Source: Chitinophaga sp. sic0106 (lineage in GTDB: Bacteria; Bacteroidota; Bacteroidia; Chitinophagales; Chitinophagaceae). Taken from it: a DNA stretch of 64,000 nucleotides. A program made the translations under genes and the position numbers. The stretch is from contig NZ_JAHUWJ010000004.1 of NCBI RefSeq assembly GCF_019219075.1, positions 124,001 through 188,000 on the forward strand, given 5' to 3'. The notes below the pieces were generated by a model. The model did no database searches. It worked only from the letters and a program-made list of their open reading frames with translations, and had not been told where the DNA came from. Below, in pieces: positions 25,054 to 32,062 of this stretch; positions within the stretch are counted from its first letter, which is position 1, and the number at the start of each line of letters is the position of its first letter.

Positions 25054-26682
25054 ATGAAATATATCAGCAAACTGCTGCTACTATTCCCTATCCTGTGCTA
25101 TGCCTTCACCTCCTCTGCCCAAAATCCGGTGGTAAACCTCAGCACTGAATTTGAAGTGCCCGGCGACGGCTGGGATAAATTGCTGCAGCTCAAAAACGGT
25201 AACACATGTTACCTCCACTTTGGCAGAAACGCCGGGCTGGAAGTACGCATGTACAACAATAAAAGAGAACAGATCAGCGGTGACACCCTGCAAACAGCAC
25301 TGTGGAACAGCCGCGACCTCGAAAATACCGAAATAGACGCCATCTACCAGATCAACGGACAGCCGGTTATTTTCTTGCAGCAGCTGGTAAATGATACACC
25401 GCGGGTATTCCGGCTCGTACTGAACGAAAACAATGGGAAACTGGTGCAGGAGCTACAGCTGGGAGAACTGCCATCTGTAAAGCTGAAAACGGCATATGCG
25501 CAGAATAACGTAGCCTCTCACGATTGCTTCATCGAAAAAGATCAGCGCTCCGACTACTACGCAGTAGCGTTTTTCTCCGGCCATGAAATTCTGCCGGGCG
25601 AAAATGTAAAACGGCGCATTATCGTTCAGCACTATTCGCCGAAGCATGAACTGGTCAATACCGGCTATTTCTATATGCAGGATTCCACCTTTGCCTATTT
25701 CAGTTATATCCATATGGCCGTTGAGGACAGCCGGGACGTATACATCGCCAGTACCGGCTTTAACACGAAAAGGAAAGGCGGGGAGTCATGGTCTAAAGTG
25801 CTACTGAGCCGGCTAACCCCGGATTCCACTGCCTTCTCCCATAACGTAATCGCCTATACGCACAATTATTGCGATGTTAGCGGATTGGTGAAAACGGTGC
25901 CAGCCTATAAAGAAGTAAGACTGTTATTGTTTGTGCCATCCGAGCGTAAAGGCGGTAATAGCGGAACCCTCATGAACATATTCACAGAAGAAGGTAAACT
26001 GCGCAAACACCCGGTACTGAGCTATCCGGAGCTGAGCCGCAACGTAGAAAATAACCTGAACTATAAAGACAGATATGAAGGTGTGCCGCAAAACTGGACC
26101 ATGAACAACGATGGCACCAGTACCATCATGCTGGAAAACCTCAGTTACTTTAAGCAGGGTAACAACCAGCTCGCCAATATGCACTCCAACATGGGCGACG
26201 CCGGCGTGGCCGACCTGGATACACTCGGCAAGGAAGATGCGACCTGGTCGCTTTCCAAATACCAGGTCATCACCGGTACCTGTCAGCCTTTTTTTCAGCA
26301 ACGCCGCAGTAAAAGCGAATGGAGCTTCCGCAATAAAATTGCAGCACTGAACCTTAATACTTATGTATCCTACGACTTCCTTAACTTCCCGGATGTAACA
26401 TTCATGCTGTTTAATGACTACCTGCAATACCTGGATACAGGCGGTAGCGACAAAGTGAAAAAACCGCTGAAGTTCGCTGAAGACGCCAATTTCGTATGTT
26501 ACCGCTATTACAATAAAAAGATTGAACGTATGTACCTGTTCGGTATGCCGGAGGTAACGAAACGTTACGCCTGTATGCTGGGGGCATCAGACTATAATGC
26601 AGGCAGCCGCACTTATGCCACCATCCTGCTGAAGCGGGAAGGTACAGTAAAGAAAGCGGCCATTGCCTGGATCGGGTTTTGA
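25054..26682 (+). CDS. secreted protein of unknown function
   Basis: A 542-residue protein beginning MKYISKLLLLFPILCYAFTS and continuing SAQNPVV, a clear signal peptide. The rest is rich in Tyr, Asn and Asp and shows repeating strand-like segments (LQLGELPSVKLKTAYAQNNV, YFYMQDSTFAYFSYIHMAVE) that could form a beta-propeller or similar extracellular fold. I recognise no family. It follows the P-type ATPase by 36 bases but has its own promoter box, so membership of the metal operon is uncertain. It ends 3 bases before the end of the convergent endonuclease V gene. Confidence is in a real gene, not in a role. Confidence 0.8.
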   Translation: MKYISKLLLLFPILCYAFTSSAQNPVVNLSTEFEVPGDGWDKLLQLKNGNTCYLHFGRNAGLEVRMYNNKREQISGDTLQTALWNSRDLENTEIDAIYQINGQPVIFLQQLVNDTPRVFRLVLNENNGKLVQELQLGELPSVKLKTAYAQNNVASHDCFIEKDQRSDYYAVAFFSGHEILPGENVKRRIIVQHYSPKHELVNTGYFYMQDSTFAYFSYIHMAVEDSRDVYIASTGFNTKRKGGESWSKVLLSRLTPDSTAFSHNVIAYTHNYCDVSGLVKTVPAYKEVRLLLFVPSERKGGNSGTLMNIFTEEGKLRKHPVLSYPELSRNVENNLNYKDRYEGVPQNWTMNNDGTSTIMLENLSYFKQGNNQLANMHSNMGDAGVADLDTLGKEDATWSLSKYQVITGTCQPFFQQRRSKSEWSFRNKIAALNLNTYVSYDFLNFPDVTFMLFNDYLQYLDTGGSDKVKKPLKFAEDANFVCYRYYNKKIERMYLFGMPEVTKRYACMLGASDYNAGSRTYATILLKREGTVKKAAIAWIGF

Positions 26683-26685
26683 TCC

Positions 26686-27381
26686 TTATAACCGGTGGAA
26701 TCCTGCATGCAATGCGCCAAGCCTGAACTGGTTCACGAAATTATGGGTAAGTCTTGTAGGCTCCGGCAGCCGGTATTTCGTGACACATTGTTCCACGATT
26801 TGCCGGCTGTCGTGGATATCCGTTAGATGCCCGGGGGACACAAATACCGGTTTCACGTTCTTTTTAGTACGTAACACACTGCCTATCGGCTGCGATTGTT
26901 TATCATATAAAACACTCCAGGAACCTGCCTCCACAGCTGGCTCTTCAAATATTCCATATAGCTTTTTCTTGGCACAACCCAGCGTAGGCCGGTTGATCAG
27001 CACGCCAAAGTGCGATGCTATGCCCATCCTCCGGGGATGCGCAATGCCATGGCCATCCAGTATCACCACATCCGGCTTTAGCTCCAGCTGCTCCCAGGCA
27101 TCCAGCAGGGCAGGTACCTCGCGGAAAGCCAGGTAGCCAGGCACATATGGAAAATGCACTTCCTTACGGATAAGGCTATACGCTACCGGTTGCAGGTCCG
27201 GGAAACTAAGCACGGTAATGCCTGCATACACATGAGTACTAAATTTATCAAAGGAGATGTCAGTGCCAGCCACATAATTAATTTTCCCGGTAAAAGGGGA
27301 GAGGACAATCTTGTCCTTCATGTCCTTTTGCAGCTGTGTGGCCTGTGGGACGGTGAGTGTATTGTAATCGATCGTAATCAA
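26686..27381 (-). CDS. nfi: endonuclease V
   Basis: A 231-residue nuclease that cuts near deaminated adenine (inosine) in DNA, or in RNA in some members. The catalytic motifs are present: VAGTDISF with the first metal-binding Asp, and DVVILDGHGIAHPRRMGIAS, the family signature. The only plausible start in position is a TTG at 27381. It lies 15 bases after the DUF763 gene and appears to be the last gene of a minus-strand operon with mgtC-like and DUF763. Confidence 0.93.
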   Translation of the reverse strand: MITIDYNTLTVPQATQLQKDMKDKIVLSPFTGKINYVAGTDISFDKFSTHVYAGITVLSFPDLQPVAYSLIRKEVHFPYVPGYLAFREVPALLDAWEQLELKPDVVILDGHGIAHPRRMGIASHFGVLINRPTLGCAKKKLYGIFEEPAVEAGSWSVLYDKQSQPIGSVLRTKKNVKPVFVSPGHLTDIHDSRQIVEQCVTKYRLPEPTRLTHNFVNQFRLGALHAGFHRL

Positions 27382-27396
27382 GGTGGTTTAACAGGA

Positions 27397-28596
27397 TTAA
27401 AACAATGACAACTGATCACCTTCCTGCGGTGGCCTGGCATTGCCAAATACGGTGCGGCCGCCATGGCGCCAGGAGTTGCTTCGCTCTTCTTCGATCAGCT
27501 TATCAAAGTTAGTGTTTGGAATAAAGTCTTTTTCAATAGATGCCGCCATTTGGGACAGCTTATTAATCGCATCCTTTTTTTCAGAGGCGCCAATCTTTGC
27601 TTTGTACAGCGCATCCTTTAAAGTGGAAATGGTTTCATCGTAAATTTTAAGGGGTACGGGAAAAGGATGTCCGTCCTTACCGCCATGGGCAAACGAAAAG
27701 CGCGCGGGATCTTCGAAGCGCGACGGAGTGCCGTGGATCACCTCACTCACGAGGGTGAGCGACTGTAACGTTCTCGGACCTACGCCTTCCAGCATCAGTA
27801 ATGATTCAAAGTCGGCCGGTTTGGTATCGTAAGCCAATGCCAGCACGCTACCCAGCCGTTTCAGGTTTACATTTTCTGCACGCAGTTCATGGTGATTCGG
27901 CATTACCAGGTTGCGGATTTCAGGCAGCAGGTGCACGGGCTTTTCTTTCACCAGCTCCAAAATGCCTGATTTAGTATCAGCAGCAGCTATATCGGTAAGA
28001 TTTAAAATTAAACCTTGGTTCTGGCCATAGATGTAGGTATGCGGCGCTTCGGTGAACGATTGAAAAGCGCTGGAATGCCAGTGATAGCGCCGCGCCATTC
28101 CGGAAGCATCGTTCATACCTTGTTGCACTACAGTCCAGTCGCCATCGGTCGACAGCAGGAAAGAATGTAAGTATAGCTGAAACCCATCCTGGATAGCAGT
28201 GTTATCAACTTTCGCCGTTAGCTTGCTGCTATAAATCAGCTGATCCCCGGGCAGCCCCGTTTTGTCCGCAATCAGCGCCAGTTCATTCGGTGTTTGCTTG
28301 CTGTGTTTTCCTTTGCCGCCACAAATGTAAATGCCCAGTTCGGCAGCACGTGGGTTCAGTGCTTTTTTCAATGCTCCCATTACGCTGGTAGTAATGCCGG
28401 ACGAATGCCAGTCCATACCCAGCACGCAACCAAGTGCCTGGAACCAGCAGGGATCACTCATGCGGCGCAGGAATTCGGCCCGGCCATAATCCATAATAAT
28501 GGCCTCTGTGATAGCACCTCCCAACAGGCTCATTCGCTGCGCGAGCCATGGTGGCACGTGTCCGTAATGAAGTGGTAAATCTGCATAAGAAGGCAT
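27397..28596 (-). CDS. DUF763 domain-containing protein
   Basis: A 399-residue member of DUF763, a family found in bacteria and archaea without a firmly established function. The beginning MPSYADLPLHYGHVPPWLAQ, the segment GKGKHSKQTPNELALIADKT and the helix-hairpin-helix-like stretch LLMLEGVGPRTLQSLTLVSE fit; the last suggests nucleic-acid contact. An upstream start at 28698 would overlap the mgtC-like gene, so ATG 28596 is chosen, one base from that gene's stop. Its position between mgtC-like and endonuclease V suggests a common transcript. Confidence 0.9.
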   Translation of the reverse strand: MPSYADLPLHYGHVPPWLAQRMSLLGGAITEAIIMDYGRAEFLRRMSDPCWFQALGCVLGMDWHSSGITTSVMGALKKALNPRAAELGIYICGGKGKHSKQTPNELALIADKTGLPGDQLIYSSKLTAKVDNTAIQDGFQLYLHSFLLSTDGDWTVVQQGMNDASGMARRYHWHSSAFQSFTEAPHTYIYGQNQGLILNLTDIAAADTKSGILELVKEKPVHLLPEIRNLVMPNHHELRAENVNLKRLGSVLALAYDTKPADFESLLMLEGVGPRTLQSLTLVSEVIHGTPSRFEDPARFSFAHGGKDGHPFPVPLKIYDETISTLKDALYKAKIGASEKKDAINKLSQMAASIEKDFIPNTNFDKLIEEERSNSWRHGGRTVFGNARPPQEGDQLSLF

Positions 28597-28597
28597 A

Positions 28598-29275
28598 TCA
28601 GAATGGATTGGTTTGTATTTGATATTCGTGTATATCGCGGCTCTCATGCAGGTACATATCCAGTGCCTCCATTTTCTCACGTCTGCCGTGAATGGCATAG
28701 TTCACTTCTGTTTTACTTTCTTTTCTAACAATCATCATGCGCTTATACTTAAGTTTCATGGAGTCAAGTAACTGCTCCAGCTGTACGTAGGAAAACTCCT
28801 GTTCATTTAGCTGGATGCAATATACCCGCTTGTCGTTGATACGGGCAATGTACATTTCCATATATTCCAGTGCGATCAAAACCAGCATCGCACCTGCCAG
28901 GGAAAAGATGGCGAGCCAGTACTGGCTCATACCTATAGCCATCCCGATGGCGGCCGCTATCCATATACTGGCGGCAGTGGTGATACCGTCGATGGCAAAT
29001 TCTCCCTTAAAAATAACACCGGCACCAATAAACCCGACACCCGTCAGAATGTTGGAGGCCACACGATCGGCGCTGTTGGGGTATCCCAGTTCGGCCGACA
29101 AAATGGTAAATACCGCACTGCTCATGCAAATGAGCGTCATGGTGCGCATGCCGGCAGCTTTACGTTTGAATTCCCGCTCCAGGCCAATGGCTGCGCCCAT
29201 CAGGAGCGATATTACAATCTTCAGGAGATAGTCTTCTCTTATAGTTTCAATAATTCCTTCCATCGAGAGATTCAT
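28598..29275 (-). CDS. MgtC/SapB family membrane protein
   Basis: A 225-residue protein with about five membrane helices (LLKIVISLLMGAAIGLERE, TLICMSSAVFTILSAEL, ILTGVGFIGAGVIFKG, AASIWIAAAIGMAIG and a fifth) followed by a soluble C-terminal domain of about 80 residues (MYIARINDKRVYCIQLNEQE). The GFIGAGVI and GLERE motifs are typical. MgtC proteins are linked to magnesium limitation and regulation of ATP synthase in enteric bacteria; the role here is not known. ATG 29275 is chosen over an upstream start. Two long hairpins sharing an arm lie 35-116 bases before it, and DUF763 follows after 1 base. Confidence 0.88.
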   Translation of the reverse strand: MNLSMEGIIETIREDYLLKIVISLLMGAAIGLEREFKRKAAGMRTMTLICMSSAVFTILSAELGYPNSADRVASNILTGVGFIGAGVIFKGEFAIDGITTAASIWIAAAIGMAIGMSQYWLAIFSLAGAMLVLIALEYMEMYIARINDKRVYCIQLNEQEFSYVQLEQLLDSMKLKYKRMMIVRKESKTEVNYAIHGRREKMEALDMYLHESRDIHEYQIQTNPF

Positions 29276-29309
29276 GGTTACAAATTTAAGGCTAAATCTT
29301 GCGCCAAGT

Positions 29310-29391
29310 CCTGAATAGTGAAAGGCGCCAACGTCGCCTTTCACTATTCAGGTTTTATCACTTGCCGCGGGCAAGTGATAAAACCTGAATA
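29310..29391 (-). promoter_or_regulatory. two mutually exclusive long hairpins upstream of mgtC-like gene
   Basis: Hairpin A: an 18-bp perfect stem (arms 29310-29327 and 29335-29352, 7-base loop). Hairpin B: a 22-bp perfect stem (arms 29345-29366 and 29370-29391, 3-base loop GCG). The eight bases 29345-29352 belong to both, and the sequence CCTGAATA occurs at both outer ends (29310-29317 and 29384-29391), so the middle arm can pair with either. The region lies in the probable 5' leader of the mgtC-like gene on the minus strand. It could be a conformational switch, a terminator or a REP-like element. Confidence 0.5.
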
Positions 29392-29490
29392 AATGTTTAA
29401 TAAAAATTATGATTTTATTAAACATTTTACGGCAGAATGCGTTAATAATGGAATACTATTTGAATATATTTTATCCATAAAACCCGTAAT

Positions 29491-29580
29491 ATGAAATTAT
29501 TCCTGTATAAATTATTCATGGCGGCAAGTCTGGCTGCAATATTCAGCCTGATTGCATATTCCTGCACAATCGGAAATTAA
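29491..29580 (+). CDS. possible 29-residue membrane microprotein
   Basis: An ATG-started ORF of 29 codons encoding a basic start (MKLFLYKLFM) and a hydrophobic helix AASLAAIFSLIAYS followed by CTIGN. It would be either a single-pass membrane peptide or a signal-peptide-like precursor. It lies 87 bases upstream of the ABC exporter gene. A poorly matching promoter-like sequence (TACTATTTG) lies about 30 bases before it. It is not supported by homology; it may be a chance ORF. Confidence 0.35.
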   Translation: MKLFLYKLFMAASLAAIFSLIAYSCTIGN

Positions 29581-29615
29581 GCCCGGATACCATGCTTTTG
29601 TGAACCCGAATGCAA

Positions 29616-29623
29616 TATCTTTG
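29616..29623 (+). promoter_or_regulatory. -7 promoter box of the ABC exporter gene (TATCTTTG)
   Basis: Exact TAnnTTTG match 44 bases before the ATG at 29668. A TTTG at 29597-29600 could serve as the upstream element, though the 15-base spacing is short. Confidence 0.45.
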
Positions 29624-29667
29624 TTAGGCAATCGTCTATAATTAGAACGAAACAATAGCACTGATAC

Positions 29668-31446
29668 ATGCAAAATGACACGAATACCCCGGCGCAAGCT
29701 AAGCCAGCGCTGAAAATGGCATCCCTCAAGAAATCTTTCCGCCTGTTCCGTTATGTAAAGCCTTATTGGCCACAGTTTGGACTTGGTCTGATTTTCCTCC
29801 TTATTTCCAGTCTCGCAGGACTGGCCTTTCCTAAATTGTTAGGGCAACTGGTATCGCCCGACAGTAAAGACACCATGTTTCATGGTTTTAATCAGGCTGC
29901 GCTCGTTTTAGTGGCGGTACTGATAGGTCAATCCGTATTTTCCTTCTTCCGCATTGTACTGTTTGTGAATGTGACCGAGAAAACGCTCGCCACATTGAGG
30001 CAAACCGTCTACAGTCACCTCATCAAGCTGCCCATGAAATTTTTCCTGGAGCGCAGGGTTGGCGAGCTTAGCAGCAGAATTTCTGCGGATATTTCTTCGC
30101 TGCAGGAAACTTTTACGACCACGCTGGCCGAATTTATCCGGCAGGTTATTATTATTGTTGGTGGTGTAATCATCCTGGTGGTAACCGCGCCCAAGTTAAC
30201 AGTATTTATGCTGGCTATATTGCCGCTGATGATGCTGTTGGCGGTGTTCTTCGGGAAATTTATCCGTAAGTTTTCCAAGCAGGTACAGGAGCAGGTAGCT
30301 GCCTCTAATACGGTGGTGGAAGAAACGCTGGCAGGAGTCCTGAACGTAAAAGCATTTGCCAACGAATTTTTTGAAATAGAGCGATATAAAACACGCACCA
30401 ATGAAGCCGCGCGTATCGGTATCAAAGGCGGTAAATACAGGGGGGCGTTTTCCTCCTTTATTATCCTCGGTATATTCGGTGCGCTGGTGGCTGTCATCTG
30501 GCGGGGTGTATCCCTTGGGATGCCGCCGGCAGAATTACTCACGTTTGTGCTGTATTCTGTATTCATAGGTGGTTCTGTAGCAGGTTTGGCAGAAGTATAT
30601 ACCAACCTCCAGAAAAGTATCGGGGCCACTGAGCATCTCCTCGAAATCCTCGATGAGCCAACGGAGGAACTGACGCCAGTGGCGGCCATCCTGCCGGAAA
30701 ACCAGCTGGACGGTGCTATCAGCTTCCGGAATGTATCTTTTCATTACCCATCACGGCCCGACCTTAAAATCATGGATGACGTCAGCTTTGATGTATCGCC
30801 GGATCAGAAGGTGGCATTGGTAGGCCCGAGTGGCGCCGGTAAAAGCACTATAGTATCGCTGCTGTTACGTTTATACGATCCTGTGAGTGGAGAAATCGAT
30901 TTCGATGGCCGCCCGGGGAAAAGCATTCCGTTATCAGAATTGCGCTCCCAAATGGCGGTAGTGCCACAGGATGTATTCCTGTTTGGCGGCACCATCCGGG
31001 AAAATATTGCTTATGGCAGGCCAGGTGCTACAGACGCTGAACTGGAAGAAGCAGCACGCAAAGCAAATGCATGGGAATTTATTCAGCGTTTCCCACAGGG
31101 TATGGATACCATTGTAGGGGAGCGAGGCATTCAGCTCTCCGGCGGGCAGCGCCAGCGTATCGCCATCGCCAGGGCGGTGCTGAAGAATCCGCGTATCCTC
31201 ATCCTGGACGAGGCCACCTCAGCGTTGGACTCCGAATCTGAAAAGCTGGTGCAGGATGCCCTGGATAAACTGATGGAAGGACGTACGTCTATTGTGATTG
31301 CGCACCGTCTCGCCACTGTTCGTGAATCTGATAAAATTATTGTGCTGGATAAAGGACGTATCGTAGAAGCGGGTACACACTGGGAGCTCATAGAAGTGGA
31401 AGGTGGGTTGTACAAATCGCTTAGCGATATGCAGTTTAGCAGCTAA
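29668..31446 (+). CDS. ABC exporter, fused membrane and ATPase domains
   Basis: A 592-residue half transporter of the MsbA/lipid A or multidrug type that acts as a dimer. The N-terminal 330 residues hold six membrane helices (ending in FVLYSVFIGGSVAGLAEVYT), the C-terminal part the ATPase: Walker A GPSGAGKST, Q-loop VPQDVFLF, signature LSGGQRQR, Walker B ILILDEATSALD and the switch His in IAHRLATV. Substrate unknown. It has its own promoter box and ends at a long hairpin pair. Confidence 0.92.
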   Translation: MQNDTNTPAQAKPALKMASLKKSFRLFRYVKPYWPQFGLGLIFLLISSLAGLAFPKLLGQLVSPDSKDTMFHGFNQAALVLVAVLIGQSVFSFFRIVLFVNVTEKTLATLRQTVYSHLIKLPMKFFLERRVGELSSRISADISSLQETFTTTLAEFIRQVIIIVGGVIILVVTAPKLTVFMLAILPLMMLLAVFFGKFIRKFSKQVQEQVAASNTVVEETLAGVLNVKAFANEFFEIERYKTRTNEAARIGIKGGKYRGAFSSFIILGIFGALVAVIWRGVSLGMPPAELLTFVLYSVFIGGSVAGLAEVYTNLQKSIGATEHLLEILDEPTEELTPVAAILPENQLDGAISFRNVSFHYPSRPDLKIMDDVSFDVSPDQKVALVGPSGAGKSTIVSLLLRLYDPVSGEIDFDGRPGKSIPLSELRSQMAVVPQDVFLFGGTIRENIAYGRPGATDAELEEAARKANAWEFIQRFPQGMDTIVGERGIQLSGGQRQRIAIARAVLKNPRILILDEATSALDSESEKLVQDALDKLMEGRTSIVIAHRLATVRESDKIIVLDKGRIVEAGTHWELIEVEGGLYKSLSDMQFSS

Positions 31447-31460
31447 CTTATATTTCATTT

Positions 31461-31505
31461 CCCATAAACAGCAAAAGCGCCATTGGCGCTTTTGCTGTTT
31501 ATGGG
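31461..31505 (+). terminator. 21-bp hairpin terminator of the ABC exporter gene
   Basis: Arms at 31461-31481 and 31485-31505 pair perfectly over 21 bp (starting CCCATAAACAGC) with a 3-base loop ATT. It lies 14 bases after the ABC stop. Its last two bases are also the first two of the next hairpin. Confidence 0.8.
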
Positions 31506-31537
31506 ATTGTCCTCTGCCGAAGGCGTAGGGGCAATCC
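31504..31537 (-). terminator. imperfect hairpin, probably terminating the thioesterase gene
   Basis: Outer arms GGATTG and CAATCC, with inner arms around the loop GAA (CCTCTGCC / GGCGTAGG, containing a mismatch, a wobble pair and a bulge). It lies 21 bases after the minus-strand thioesterase stop and shares two bases with the preceding hairpin. Confidence 0.5.
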
Positions 31538-31558
31538 TCGTTAAAAACTAAAATATAA

Positions 31559-32032
31559 TTACATATACGGTTTCATTTCCGCATCAATATCCTTTCTCAG
31601 ATCCATCAGTTTCTTTGCGTAGCTCTCCATACTGATTTCTCCCGCGGTCCTCGGAATCCATTTAGGCACCTTCACCGTTTTACCTTCATCATCCACTGCG
31701 GCAAACACCATTACACAGTGCGTGGTTTTGGCTTTCGTTTGCTGGCGCGGATTTCCGGCAAATACGTCGATGGAAATATGCATACTGGTATTGCCGGTAT
31801 AAATAATATTGGCCGTGATTTCTACCAGGTCGCCGATCTGGATCGGCTTAAAAAAACGAATGCCGCCCACGTAAACGGTGACAGCATATTGTCCGCTCCA
31901 GTTAGCGGCACAGGTATAACCCGCCTGGTCTATCCATTTCATAACGGAGCCCCCGTGTACCTTTCCACCGAAATTTACATCTGAGGGCTCTGCTAAGAAT
32001 CTAAGGGTAATAGTGTGATAAATGGAATCCAT
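31559..32032 (-). CDS. acyl-CoA thioesterase, hotdog fold (YciA/BACH-like)
   Basis: A 157-residue single hotdog domain that hydrolyses acyl-CoA. The motif FLAEPSDVNFGGKVHGGSVM followed by KWIDQAGY, with VGGIRFFKPIQIGD after it, is typical of the YciA/BFIT/BACH group. The chosen ATG at 32032 avoids an upstream TTG (32041). It ends in a conserved stretch (RTAGEISMESYAKKLMDLRK). Substrate chain length cannot be read from sequence. It is divergent from nothing close: the barrel receptor lies upstream on the same strand 31 bases away. Confidence 0.88.
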   Translation of the reverse strand: MDSIYHTITLRFLAEPSDVNFGGKVHGGSVMKWIDQAGYTCAANWSGQYAVTVYVGGIRFFKPIQIGDLVEITANIIYTGNTSMHISIDVFAGNPRQQTKAKTTHCVMVFAAVDDEGKTVKVPKWIPRTAGEISMESYAKKLMDLRKDIDAEMKPYM

Positions 32033-32062
32033 AATGATCAATTATGGCGCCCAAATTACGAA

